Source of the DNA: an uncultured Bacteroidales bacterium
GTDB lineage: Bacteria; Bacteroidota; Bacteroidia; Bacteroidales; P3
Reading direction: 5' to 3'
Assembly (NCBI GenBank): GCA_900318275.1
Contig: ONJY01000001.1
Coordinates: 1 to 64,000, forward strand
DNA length: 64,000 nucleotides
Below the pieces are notes generated by a model. The model was not told where the DNA came from. It worked only from the letters and a program-made list of their open reading frames with translations, and made no database searches. Positions 26,604 to 37,800 of this stretch are shown in pieces. How positions within the stretch are numbered: position 1 is the first letter of the stretch; each line of letters opens with the position of its first letter. A program made the translations under genes and the position numbers.

Positions 26604-28252
26604 AGCATCAGTTCCTTGGCCGTCTGCAGCGCAGCCTTGGTCGGCGGGTCACTGCTGAGCATCACGGCCACCTCGGTGACACGCTCGTCGGTCGCTAATT
26701 CCTTGATACACGACACCGTCCGTTTGTCCTCAGTCACCTTGAACACCTTCATGTGCTGCTGTGCCTTGGCGGCAATCTGCGGCAGATGAGTGATGGCCAC
26801 CACCTGCATGCTCTGTGCCATACGACACATGATGCGACCCACAGCGCCCGCGATGTCGCCACTTACGCCGGTGTCTATCTCGTCGAAGATAATCGTCGGC
26901 AGCAGCGTGCGCGAAGTGTGCATGCTCTTCACCGCCAGCATCAGGCGCGACAGTTCGCCTCCCGACGCCACCTTGCCCAAGTCGCGCAATTCGCCTCCAC
27001 GGTTGGCATTGAACAGGAAGGCCACGGCATCGTGACCATGCGGCCCGTAGGTAGCAGTCGGCGTCAGCTCGACTACGAAACGGGCTTCAGGCATCCCCAA
27101 TTCATGCAGTGTGGGCAGTATGCCTTGCGACAGGATGTCGCCGGCCTTGCGACGTGCGGCAGTCAGCTCGTCGGCGGCGGCCTGGACTTCTGCGAAGGCC
27201 TTGTCCACCTGTTCCATCAGCGCACTGATGCGGTCGTCGAGCGTGGCAATAGTCTGCAGACGCACATCAAGTTCGTCGCGGATAGCTATCAAACCCGACA
27301 CATCATCCACTCCATGCTTCTTTTCCAGCCGATAGAGCAGTGCCAGCCGTTCATCCACCTCCTGCTGGCGTTCCGGGCTGTAGGTGACTCCATCGGCGAT
27401 GGATAGCAGCGTGTTGTCCACATCGTCAAGCTCTATCAGGGTCGATTCCACACGTGCCAACAAATCGGCAGCATCCCTGTGATATTCCGCCACATGCGCC
27501 AAAGTCCCCTTGGCCTGACGCAGACGCGCCAGCACAGACTGTTCCGTGTCGTCGTCGAGCATGGCGGCAGCTGTAGCGAGTCCCTCACGCACTGCCTCGG
27601 CATGTGCCAGCAGTTGCGATTCCTGTTCCAGCTCCTGCTGCTCGCCGGCCACCAGCCGAGCCTCGTACAGTTCGTTGAACTGGAACTGCAGGTAATCCTG
27701 TTCCTTGCGGTTCTGGGTCTCGGCCGAAGTCAATTCCTCCAACTCACGCTTCAATGAGGCATAACGGCTATAAGACCCGGCATAAGCGGAGCGTTCCACG
27801 CCCCCGGCCAGCGTGTCGAGCAACTCCATGCGGTAACCGCTGTCGGCCAGAGTGAGCGTCTGGTGCTGCGAATGGATGTCGATTATCTTGGAGCCCAGCT
27901 GCTTGAGAAACGGCAGCTGCACCGGTGTGTCGTTGACAAAAGCACGGCTTTTGGCCGACGGCAGTATCTCGCGGCGCAGTATCAGACGGTCGTCGTAGTC
28001 CACATCGGCCTCGCGGAAAAGAGGCTCAAGACCAAGTCCCGACACGTCGAATACAGCCTCCACGACACATTTGCGTCCCTTTTCGGCGAGCACGGCGGTG
28101 TCGGCACGTTGGCCGAGGAGCAGGCCGAGGGCTCCGAGCATGATGCTCTTGCCGGCACCCGTCTCGCCCGTGATAGCCACAAAGCCACCGCCGAACCGGA
28201 TATCCGTCTCGCGTATCAGCGCATAGTTTTCAATATGTAAGGTCTGTAACAT
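26600..28252 (-). CDS. recN: DNA repair protein RecN
   Basis: SMC-like ATPase in double-strand-break repair. 550 residues, normal. Walker A GETGAGKS (29-36), Q-loop region IIDIHSQHQTL, central coiled coil about 160-370, ABC signature VASGGELSRLMLAVK, and Walker B TIIFDEIDTGVSG. It overlaps aroK by 4 bp and follows sufS with a 2-bp gap, forming the run sufS-recN-aroK. Confidence 0.97.
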   Translation of the reverse strand: MLQTLHIENYALIRETDIRFGGGFVAITGETGAGKSIMLGALGLLLGQRADTAVLAEKGRKCVVEAVFDVSGLGLEPLFREADVDYDDRLILRREILPSAKSRAFVNDTPVQLPFLKQLGSKIIDIHSQHQTLTLADSGYRMELLDTLAGGVERSAYAGSYSRYASLKRELEELTSAETQNRKEQDYLQFQFNELYEARLVAGEQQELEQESQLLAHAEAVREGLATAAAMLDDDTEQSVLARLRQAKGTLAHVAEYHRDAADLLARVESTLIELDDVDNTLLSIADGVTYSPERQQEVDERLALLYRLEKKHGVDDVSGLIAIRDELDVRLQTIATLDDRISALMEQVDKAFAEVQAAADELTAARRKAGDILSQGILPTLHELGMPEARFVVELTPTATYGPHGHDAVAFLFNANRGGELRDLGKVASGGELSRLMLAVKSMHTSRTLLPTIIFDEIDTGVSGDIAGAVGRIMCRMAQSMQVVAITHLPQIAAKAQQHMKVFKVTEDKRTVSCIKELATDERVTEVAVMLSSDPPTKAALQTAKELML

Positions 28253-28254
28253 GG

Positions 28255-29457
28255 TTATTGCAACATGGGCATTATACGTTCCAATGCCGACACCAATGTG
28301 TCGACCTCGGCGCGGGTGTTGTAGACGGCGAAGCTTGCACGCACCGTGCCGGGAATTCCGTAGCGGTCCATGACAGGCTGCGTGCAGTGGTGACCCGTGC
28401 GCACGGCGATGCCCATCTGGTCGAGCAGGGTGCCGACATCGTAGGGGTGACTGTCGCCGACAAGGAACGAGAGCACCGAAGTCTTCTGCGGTGCGCTGCC
28501 GAAGAAGCGTATGCCCTGCAGGGCGGCGAGACGCTGTGTAGCATAGGCCAGCAGGTCGGCCTCATGCGCGGCGAGAGCTTCCATACCCACTCCCTGCATG
28601 AACTCTATGGCCTTGCCGAGACCTATGACGTCGCCCACCGACGGAGTGCCGGCTTCGAACTTATAAGGCAGCTCGTTATAGGTGGTACGCTCAAACGTCA
28701 CCTCGCTAATCATCTCTCCCCCACCCTGATAGGGCGGCATTTCATTCAGCAGCTCCTCGCGGCCGTACATGACGCCGACGCCCATCGGTCCGTACATCTT
28801 ATGGCCTGAGAAACAGTAGAAATCGCATCCCAGCTCCTGCACGTCAACCTTCATGTGCGACACCGCCTGCGCGCCGTCCACGAGCACCGGCACCCCGTGG
28901 GCGTGGGCCATGGCCACGATGTCGGCTATAGGATTCACCGTACCCAGAGTGTTGGAGGCATGGCAAACGGCCACCAGCCGCGTATGCCCGTTGAAAAGAC
29001 CTTCCATGGCCTTGAGGTCCAGCACACCGTCGTCGCTGAACGGCACCGGCCGCAGCGTTGCGCCGGCGAGCTGCCACGGCACTATATTGCTGTGGTGCTC
29101 CATGCCCGACACAATCACCTCGTCGCCGTCGCCCTTGAAATAGCGTCGCGCAAACGAACTGGCAACCAGGTTGATACTCTCGGTTGTGCCACGTGTGAAC
29201 ACTATCTCGTGCGCATGACGGGCACCGATGAGAGACTGCACCTGACGGCGCACCGCCTCGTAAGCCTCCGTGGCCACCGCTGCCAGGTGATGGGCGCCAC
29301 GATGGATGTTGGCATTGCCATGGCGATAGTAGTCATCGAGGGTATCAATCACCGTCAAAGGCTTTTGCGTCGTGGCTGCATTGTCTAAGTAAACAAGGGG
29401 ATGCCCATGCACTTCGACGTCAAGTATAGGAAACTGATTTCTAATATCTTGCAACAT
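28255..29457 (-). CDS. sufS: SufS-type cysteine desulfurase
   Basis: PLP enzyme that takes sulfur from cysteine for Fe-S cluster assembly. About 400 residues from the Met at 29457 (MLQDIRNQFPILD), where the family usually starts; an in-frame ATG six codons upstream is less likely. PLP lysine in FSGHK (K220), nearby VLVDGAQ (PLP Asp), catalytic cysteine in VRTGHHCTQP (C358). It is a group II enzyme, but sufB, sufC, sufD and sufE/U are not in the window. Confidence 0.95.
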   Translation of the reverse strand: MLQDIRNQFPILDVEVHGHPLVYLDNAATTQKPLTVIDTLDDYYRHGNANIHRGAHHLAAVATEAYEAVRRQVQSLIGARHAHEIVFTRGTTESINLVASSFARRYFKGDGDEVIVSGMEHHSNIVPWQLAGATLRPVPFSDDGVLDLKAMEGLFNGHTRLVAVCHASNTLGTVNPIADIVAMAHAHGVPVLVDGAQAVSHMKVDVQELGCDFYCFSGHKMYGPMGVGVMYGREELLNEMPPYQGGGEMISEVTFERTTYNELPYKFEAGTPSVGDVIGLGKAIEFMQGVGMEALAAHEADLLAYATQRLAALQGIRFFGSAPQKTSVLSFLVGDSHPYDVGTLLDQMGIAVRTGHHCTQPVMDRYGIPGTVRASFAVYNTRAEVDTLVSALERIMPMLQ

Positions 29458-29497
29458 ATTATTTCTATATATCACTCATTATCAATAGTTTTACCCA

Positions 29498-29570
29498 AGT
29501 CCCTTCGGCCCCTCCTCGGCCTTGGCTCGGCCATGCATGCACCAGATGCGATAGCATGACCGAAGGGAAG
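29498..29570. repeat. Family 2-related intergenic hairpin
   Basis: CCCTTCGG (29501-29508) pairs with CCGAAGGG (29560-29567); the left side continues into CCCCTCCTCGGC, the core seen at 13795 and 19421. Inside is a second palindromic stretch around GGCCTTGGCTCGGCC and CATGCATG. It lies between the DedA gene and sufS. Confidence 0.5.
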
Positions 29571-29619
29571 TCACAGCAGCAGCGGATGGGCTCCGTCGTA
29601 GGTTGGTACAAAACATATA

Positions 29620-30381
29620 TTATGCTGTTTTTCTGTTCTTTTTTATGATGTAGCGGACCACAAAGAACAATATGACGGCAACGAAGACCGCCACGATGAT
29701 GATGCTCAGTTGGCGGCTGTACTGCTCTATGACCGTGGGGTCGGCAGCCTTGTAGGCCAGCCAGCCGAGGAGCGCCAACACGCAGTTCCAGGCCAGCGCG
29801 CCCAGCGTAGTGAAAAAGGAGAAGGAGAGCAGGTTCATACGCGAGAGGCCTGCGGGTATGGAGATCAGCTGACGGATGACGGGGATGAAGCGGCCCACGA
29901 GGGTGGAGACGACGCCGTGGTCGTTGAAGTATACCTCGGCACGCTGCAGTTTCTCCTCGGAGAGCTGCAGCATACGGCCAACACGGCTGCGGGCGAAAGC
30001 ATAGATGATGGGGCGCCCGAGACAGAGGGAGAGCAGGTAGTTGATGAGCGCTCCAAGCAGCGCTCCCAACGTGCCTGCGAGGACCACGAGCCACACTTTC
30101 ATGCCGCCGGCGCTCTGGGGATTGCAGGCCACATAGACGGCAGGGGGTATGACCACCTCGGAGGGGAATGGTATGAAGGAGCTCTCGAGCGTCATGAGGG
30201 CGCCGACGGCAAGGTAGTTCATATTGGCGTCATACCAGTGGAGCAGACTCGCCACCCAACCGGTGGATGCGGTGTCGCCGCGCACAGCTTCGGCAACACC
30301 GCCGGCCTCCTGGGCCTGGCATAAGGGAAGCCTGAAAGTGGAAAACGAAATCAGGGCTAAAACGAATAATATCTTTTTCAT
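29620..30381 (-). CDS. DedA family (VTT-domain) membrane protein
   Basis: 253 residues. N-terminal hydrophobic segment (possible signal, ending PLCQAQ), then the VTT/DedA core with the conserved ESSFIPFPSEVVIPPA stretch, the acidic residue and re-entrant loops, VGRFIPVIRQLISIPAGLSRM (longer motif), and about five transmembrane helices. Members are polyprenyl-phosphate or lipid transporters/flippases at the inner membrane. Its 5' end is preceded by a short-period repeat (30382-30410). Confidence 0.92.
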   Translation of the reverse strand: MKKILFVLALISFSTFRLPLCQAQEAGGVAEAVRGDTASTGWVASLLHWYDANMNYLAVGALMTLESSFIPFPSEVVIPPAVYVACNPQSAGGMKVWLVVLAGTLGALLGALINYLLSLCLGRPIIYAFARSRVGRMLQLSEEKLQRAEVYFNDHGVVSTLVGRFIPVIRQLISIPAGLSRMNLLSFSFFTTLGALAWNCVLALLGWLAYKAADPTVIEQYSRQLSIIIVAVFVAVILFFVVRYIIKKNRKTA

Positions 30382-30410
30382 AGTTATGAGTTATGAGTTA
30401 TGAGTTATAC
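30382..30410. repeat. Short-period repeat (AGTTATG), family 3
   Basis: Three to four tandem copies of AGTTATG/AGTTATAC fill the 33 bp between the TPR and DedA genes. The same type occurs on the other side of the TPR gene (31819-31860). Confidence 0.85.
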
Positions 30411-30414
30411 GTGA

Positions 30415-31818
30415 TTATTCTGTTTCTGGACTATCCTCGTGCAGGTCGGCGAGGAGCGGTGCGAGGGCGGGATTGTCCCAGGCCTGCGGACAGAGCTCGC
30501 GGAGCAGCGACGGCTGCACGTCGCCGAGGACGTGGCGGAACTTGTTGTATCGATTGGTATAGAAGTAGGCGGCAGCGACATAGGTGGAGTAGAAGAGGTC
30601 GTGGGGATAGAGCTGCAGCGACTCCTCGGCGAACTCAATCAGTATGTCGTAGATGGCATGCTTGAAAAGGAAGAGCGTGTAGAAACGGCAATGGCCCTCG
30701 TGGGCACGGGGCGAGGCGACGAGACGCTCGTAGAGGTCGGAAGCGGCGTCCACATTGTCGCGACCGTCATAGACCAACGCCGAGCAGAAAAGGGCATCGG
30801 GGCACTGCGGGTCGATGGCGAGGGCTTTGCGGGCCGACGCAAGGGCTGACGCGTCATCGTCGAGGTACAGCTGGCACAACCCTATGTCGGCAAGGGCCTC
30901 GGCGTCGGCGGGATTCTCGTCGACAGCCTTGCGTAGATAGGAGAGGGCTGTGTCGAAGTTGTCGTGTCGCAGAAAGAGCTGGCCGAGAGCGCGGTAGACA
31001 TCGCCACGCAGAGAGACACAGTCGAGCGCACGCGTGAGGGCTGTGGCGGCCTCGCCGAGCTGGTCGAGCTGTTCGTTGGCGAGGGCCAACTCATAGTAGG
31101 CGGAAGCAAAATTCTTGTCGATGGCGAGGGCATACTCGAAGGCGTCGACGGCCTGCTCGGCGAGGCCGAGGTCGCGGCAGACGCAACCGTAGCAGTACCA
31201 GCCGATCTTGCTATAAGGGTGCTCGTTGACATACAGCTTGAGGAACTCGTAGGCCTCGTCGCATGCTTCAGCCTCTTCACAGGTGTCAAGATAGTTATAG
31301 AGAGTCTGCTCATCGTAGGAGTCGGTACGGAAAGCCTGCATATAGTACTGGATGGCGTCGTGCCATTGCTGCAGGCGCACATACTCCTCGGCGATATTGG
31401 CATAGATGCGGCCGAGCTGCCATCCATCTTCGGCGGCACGGAGGTAGTATTCGATGGCTTTCTGGCTCTCCCCCATCTCGCCGTAGACGACACCGAGCGA
31501 ATAGGCCACGTCGGTGTCGGACGGATCCTGGCGCTCGAGGGCTTGCAAGAGTGACAGCGCCTTGGCATTGTCCTTGTTGAGAACATACCAGTGGGCTCGT
31601 CTTATCTTAACCTCGATGCTGTCGGGATAGAGCCGCTCGGCGAGGTGGATGGCCGAGATGAGAGGCTCTTTGTCGTCGACTTCAAGGTAATAGTCGATTA
31701 TCATCTCCAGTTCGTCGATGTCATAGAACTGAGTCTCGCCCCGCATGACGGTGCGCTCGAAGTCGAGCACCAGTTGTTTCACCTCGTCATCGAAATCTGT
31801 AAAGCGGTCGTTCTTCAT
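30415..31818 (-). CDS. Tetratricopeptide repeat protein
   Basis: 467 residues with no signal peptide or membrane segment. About ten TPR-like helical pairs are visible from residue 50 on (for example AYSLGVVYGEMGESQKAIEYY and ALADIGLCQLYLDDDASALA fragments). Acidic overall, with an acidic tail ending SPETE. Probably a cytosolic scaffold; partner unknown. It is flanked on both sides by AGTTATG repeats, which separate it from sprA and dedA. Confidence 0.85.
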   Translation of the reverse strand: MKNDRFTDFDDEVKQLVLDFERTVMRGETQFYDIDELEMIIDYYLEVDDKEPLISAIHLAERLYPDSIEVKIRRAHWYVLNKDNAKALSLLQALERQDPSDTDVAYSLGVVYGEMGESQKAIEYYLRAAEDGWQLGRIYANIAEEYVRLQQWHDAIQYYMQAFRTDSYDEQTLYNYLDTCEEAEACDEAYEFLKLYVNEHPYSKIGWYCYGCVCRDLGLAEQAVDAFEYALAIDKNFASAYYELALANEQLDQLGEAATALTRALDCVSLRGDVYRALGQLFLRHDNFDTALSYLRKAVDENPADAEALADIGLCQLYLDDDASALASARKALAIDPQCPDALFCSALVYDGRDNVDAASDLYERLVASPRAHEGHCRFYTLFLFKHAIYDILIEFAEESLQLYPHDLFYSTYVAAAYFYTNRYNKFRHVLGDVQPSLLRELCPQAWDNPALAPLLADLHEDSPETE

Positions 31819-31860
31819 AGTTAAGAGTTATGAATTATGAGTTATGAGTTAAGAGTTGTG
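31819..31860. repeat. Short-period repeat (AGTTATGA / AGTTAAGA), family 3
   Basis: Five tandem 8-bp units of the form AGTTAtGA / AGTTAaGA occupy nearly all of the gap between sprA and the TPR gene. Confidence 0.85.
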
Positions 31861-31868
31861 AAATTGTT

Positions 31869-34800
31869 TTAGAAAGAGAAACGTATTGTGAGGCCACCTT
31901 TGGTGGTTGAGTTGGGATAGGCGTTAGATATATATGGTGTGTTGATATTGGTCTGGAAGAAAGCACGTAGCACAAGGTAGGTCGTGAGAGAGTACTCGGC
32001 GCTGAGCTCGGCCATCCAGACGGAACTGCCGGAAGAGATTTGGCTGATATTCTGATTTATCTTGCGGATGTTTGTCATGTTGCTGTTGTAGGTGAGGTTG
32101 AGCTGCAGGACAATGTCACTTTTCACCTCGATGGGCATACTGCCTATCTTAAGCTGGAAGCCGATGTCCTTGAAGCGGTAGCCTGCGCCGAAGGTGACGC
32201 CGTCACGTGTGGTCTCGGTGAGCTGGTTGTTGGAGAACGAGAGGGCGAGGGTGCGGTTCTTCTGCAGGGAGAAGTTGAACTGGAAGCTGTTGACCATGTT
32301 GACCGAGACGCGGATAAGAGGGTTGAACTGCTCGGTTATCTGAACGCCGCCTGTCGAGACCGGGGGTATATAATCGCCCGTGTTGTTGAGGACTGTCTCC
32401 ATGCCGTAGTCATAATCTGTGAGAGCAGAGAGGGCGGCGTCGGTGTAGTAGTTGCCGACGGTGTAGGTGGAGGAGTAGCGGTGGGACAGACTGATGTTGG
32501 AGAACCACTTCTTGAGGAACTGCACCTTATTGAGACCGTTATAGCTGATGTTCCAGTTTGGCAAAGGCATCTTTAGGAATGGGGAGAAAGCACTCTTGGC
32601 AGGATCGTTGCCGAGGTAGGTGGAGAGGAACGATGTGAGAAGGACAGTCTGAGAATTGGCGCTGTAACCTGCAGGGTAATACTGTCCATTCATAGTGTCG
32701 AGAATCATCTGCCCGCTATACGGGTCTGGGTTGGTGGCGGCGAGACGTTCGGCAACCACCTTGCGATTGTCAAGGAAACGGTTGAAGAGTTCGTCGCGGT
32801 CGGTGAAAGCCGTGAGGAAACTCCAGGTTGTGGTGGTATAGGTACCAGATCGGACATAGGAGAGCGGTCCATCGACCTGGCCTATTGCCGAGCTATACTT
32901 GTAGTAGTACTCTTCACGCGAGGAATAGTTCTGCGTGGCACTGATATCTATCTTGAGGTCCCGCATGGGCTCCACGGTGGCTTGCAACGTAAGCGTCTTG
33001 TTGGTTGTCATCTCATGCGGCGAGTTGAATAGGGTGTCACGGCTGAGCAGGTCATGACGCAGAAGGTCATGGGCTATGTCCTGGTTATAGCCAAGGATAT
33101 AGCCAAATCCCGGGGTCCAATAGGTCCTAGGATCAAGCCCTATAAGCATTGGCTCACCCATATAGCCTGGCAGCCGCGAACCATTGGTGACATTATACTG
33201 CACGCTGGCATTCTTCACCCCGCTGACGAAGCGCAAGGCAAAGTAGCCCACATTCTTTAGGGCTTCCATGAACTTGACGTGGCGCAAACTGTCGGCCATA
33301 GCCAACGAGTCCTTGGCTGTCATCGGTTTGGCAGCCTGTGGTTTCTTGCCTATCTTGTTACGGTCGTTCTGCTTGCTGTTTGTGGCAGGTGCATTTGCCT
33401 TACGAAGCAGCGGAATCTTGTTGTACAGCTTGGTGAGGTCGGCGGTAGCTGAGGTCTGGAATGTAGTGGAATTCTGCAGAGTAGCACCCATTGAGGCCAA
33501 AGCAGACGTTGTGCCGAGGTATGTATAATTGGTGCGGTAGCTCAGCGGCACACGCAGAAAGTCCATGTATGGCAGCTTATTGATTGGCAGCTCATAGGTG
33601 GCATTTACCGACTGTTGGAACTGCTGCATGGTGCCACCGTCGACGATGGAACGCCATACTGAATCGCCAGCCGACGGCGTATCTATACGGCCTATAGGTT
33701 CGTCGATGCGGGCGTTGGCATTGGCGGTATACTGAATGTGGAAAGAACGGGAAAGGTCGTAATTGAGACCATAGTTGCGCTGCCACGTAAACTGCTTGTA
33801 CCACGTAGGCTTGATAATCACCAAGGCGGCACTTTTATTGCGCAACATTGTCTCCTCAAAGTCCCGGTATATCTCTGTTGAGAACGAGAGGTTTTTCGGC
33901 AGGTAGTAGAAGTTGATATCCTTGATAATCTTCCAGTTCTTATTATTAAAGAGTTTCACCTTGTCAAACGGTTTGACTTCCTTGGCCTGCACAGCATAGT
34001 TGTATGAGAAGCCACCGCGATGCTGGTCTTTGCTGTAGTGCTCTATATCCTCGTCTGATGTACGTTCACGGCTATACGCATAAGAGAACGAGAAGTTTTC
34101 TATGTCGTAGAAGTGTTGCTTTAACGCCGACTTGCCGACACGTTCTTTATGTACATTGGAAAGCGTTAGGTTGGTCGCCGATTTGCGCCGTTGCGTCATA
34201 TGCCGCACGCTGTCACGCTCTGCCGCCGTACGGTATGTGGAGATATCTTCATACAGGCGTACATCCGGGTTGAGGGGATTGTATTCCGGGCTGCCTATTT
34301 CACGGCTGTAATCGAGGTAGAGCGGTATTCGCATTCCCCATGTCTCAGGCATGAAACGTCCTAATTCAAGGTCAAGGGTTGTCTGGAAGTTGAACGTATT
34401 GACAAGTTCTTCCTTGATAAGCGGGTCTTCAAGGTTGCCGAAATTGGCAGTAGTATACGAACCGTAAAGCGATAGGTTACCAAGGTCGGCGAGATTGGTA
34501 CGGGCCAGTGCCATAGCTGCCCAGCCTCCTTTGTTGATATAGTCAGAGAGACGCAACTCGTTAATCCAGACTATTGCCGACTTGGGCAACATATTATTGC
34601 CATCGTTCAACGACTGCTTCTTCGGATTTCGCACACCAATCATTATCACCTTCACCTTACCCAGATTGGGGTTACCCAAAACCGTGTACTTCTTGCCATC
34701 CACCACCTCACTATACAGCAATGACGGAGAATAGTTGGCGTCACCCGAACGTATCTTAATGTTGCGGTTGGTCTTTATTTCCGTGAGGTGTTGGATGTCA

Positions 34801-37800
34801 ATATCCACGTCGTTGGCCTCAGGCCAGATGCCATAGGGGTCATCTGAGGGTGTGTACCAGGGGGTAAACTGCAACGGAAGCTCGTACTCATAGTAGTTGG
34901 AAGTATAGTCGCTGCCGAGACGTATGAAGAGCGAGAGGTCTCCATCGCGCAAATAGTCTGTGGCATATTTCTGCTCGGCATGCACAAACATCTTCATGTG
35001 TCCGTAGAAACGCAGATCATAGCCTGTGGAGCGGTATATGGCACGGGCATCGCCACTGGCCAGTCCGTCGATATCCAGGGCCACCGACTGCTCGTTAAGC
35101 TGTGTGTAACTGCTGCTGGTGCTGTACCATTCCTCACGTTCTATGCCGGGAGGCAGCACATAAGGCACAGGCTGGCGGGAACCGTTTTCCTCAATATTGA
35201 CCGTCGAGATGCTGAAAGATGTCTCCTCACCCGCACCTGTTGTATAATCGCCGGGCTGAAGCAATTCCTCAGTATATTTGCGCCAAGTGGAATAAACCAG
35301 GTCAAGTGTGGCAAAGCGCAAGATGATAGGCTCCTCAAAGCGGTTGAGGAACATACGCATGAATCGTATAGACTGGAATCCATTGATGTTGCCTACCTTT
35401 TGATCCGGCTCACGTATCGGTATGCGGAACTGATACCACTTGCAGGTCGTCGTTTCGCCGTTGGCCAACTCAACATTGCGAGCCTCCTGTATGTCTACAA
35501 TGTAGTTCTGGCCAATCACCATATTCTCCGGCTTCAGGTCTATAACGTATTGGTAATAGTTCTCTGCTTCACTTAGGGTATTGTCTCGGTTGATGTCCTC
35601 CACATTGGGGTAGGCTGTGGCGCTGGTCATATAATCCTCGCCGCTGTCACCGTCCACAGGCGAGTTTCCTTCCGGGTTGTTGAAGAACTTGTAACGGTCG
35701 TTAATCTTGACGTCGGCAATGTCATAAGCCGAAGAGCGGTAGTAGCGGAAGTCATCGGACGACGGGTCGGCGGAAGCCAGCTGGTATGCCAACGAAGACG
35801 TGCCGAAACGCTGTTCTATGGCAGTCAGATAGTCGGCGAAGAATGTCTGCTCGTCAAGCAGGTTGTGCGTAGAGCTCAGTCCATCATAGCCCACATCCTG
35901 GTACATTCGTGAAGCTTGATCGTTGTCGAAGGCGTTTACGATAGGCTGCGTCGTGGGCACACGTCCCCAGATAGTGGTATCGACATTGACCACCGTGAGG
36001 CTCGTCGGCAGACCATTCTCGAAACTCTTGCGACCGTCGCGCAATATATCCTCGCTGATGTCACCAAGGTTAATATACAGGCGACCGCCGCTGTGCGAGG
36101 GGTTGTCGATAAAGGGATCCATGAGCCAGAACTCTATGGTCTCTATGTTCTGTGTCTCAAAGTCAGTATAGTCCAGCTTACGCATGATACCAGCCCAACG
36201 GCTTGCAGGGTTCTGAAGCAGACCGTCGGCGGTGATACCCGAACTGAACGGCGAGGGACCCACATCGTAGTTGTAGGGTCCGCGTTCCTCGGGATAATAG
36301 GCCAGGTTAAGTTCATATATGTTGGTCGGCTGTCCCGAGGCAAGGTCTTTATTGGGGAACACCTCCTGCTCGTAGATGCGGCGTGAGTAGGGTCGCGACA
36401 GGTCGTCGGCCGTTATATTCGACGGACGGCTGCCCGTGTTGTAGAAGTCGTTGCTGATACGATACCAAGCCAGCTTGGCACGGTTATAGCCATAGGCTAG
36501 ACCTGTGCCGGGCGCAGTCTCAGGGAACATGGGCGAAGGCGAGCGGTAATCCTGCGGGGTGCTGGCAAGGAACCACATGTTGATACCCTTCAGGTCTATG
36601 CTGCTCTGCGCGCCCTCAAAGTCATCCACATAACTCACGCTGCCCTCCTTCGAACCCGTGCTGCTCATCCCCGGGATAAAATGCGCAAACTCCGCTGTCA
36701 AGCTCAGATTACTCGGGGCCTTGGTGTCGATGCCGGGCAGCAAGTCAACGAGTTTGGTAATGAACGGCACCTCGTGGCTGTAGCTGAGGTCAAGCCCCCA
36801 GATGGTGTTGCTCGTGGGCTCGCTGCCGAAGTTGTTCTTCTGCGTCATGGGCTTTTCGTGCAGGTTCATCACCGTTGCACCCAGGTTGAAGTTAGGCTCG
36901 AACTCATAGTTTAGGTGCAGGCCGAGCATGCGCTTGGTGGTCATGCTGAAACTGTTGTTCTCGCTGCTGACGCTGATAGGCGTGTTCGACGAGAGGATGC
37001 TCTCGTTCGTGATGCGCACCGTACCCATCGTATAGTCAACCGTATAGTCCACGTTCTCTATCAGCGGCATACCGCCGGCCGTGACGGTTACCGAGCCTGG
37101 CGTCACGCTGTAGCCAAGCGATATCTCACCGCTGACACTTGTGGTGTAGTAGCCCTCAAGATAGAACTTGTTGCGGTCGGCATACTGCCGCGCCAGCGTC
37201 TGCGTCATGGTATACAGCGAGTCAAAGCAGTACCTGTTGGCAAAGTCGTCGTCACCGATTATCGCCCGTAGGTCTTTACCGAACGGTTCCACGTAGGGGA
37301 AGAACACCCTACCAGTCGAAGCCTGTATGATACCGCCTCTGAAGGCTGCGGAGTCGAACCAGTCGAAGACTCCGTCGGCATAATAATAGCTCTGTGTGGC
37401 ATCCATGCGGTCGAGTCCGAAGACCTCAATCAGCGGCTTGCCCTGCTGCGGACCGTCGGTGAAGAAGCCTATGCCCAGACCTCCGTTGGGGTTTTCATAC
37501 AGCACATTGAGGCGGAAGTTATCCTGGCTCAGCTGGCTGCTCCTCAGGAAATACACGTTCTTCATCATCAGTCGCCACAGAGGCCCGTGTGTGTTCACAG
37601 ACGTACTCTTGAGGAGTTTAACAATAAGCGTGTTCGGGTCGTTCACGCCATCGGTAGTCAGCTCACCCACCTGATAGACCGTAGTGTCGCCAATCACCTG
37701 ATACTGGAAGGCCACAGCCAGCACCTGGTCGTTGCTAAGCGGCTGGTTGAGGCTTATGAAGCCAAGCTGGCGGTTGAATGTATACTCATTGCTGTTCAGC

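Noticed and set aside
29465..30094. 209-codon minus-strand frame overlapping dedA
   Set aside because: Out of frame with dedA and without family features; DedA explains the region.
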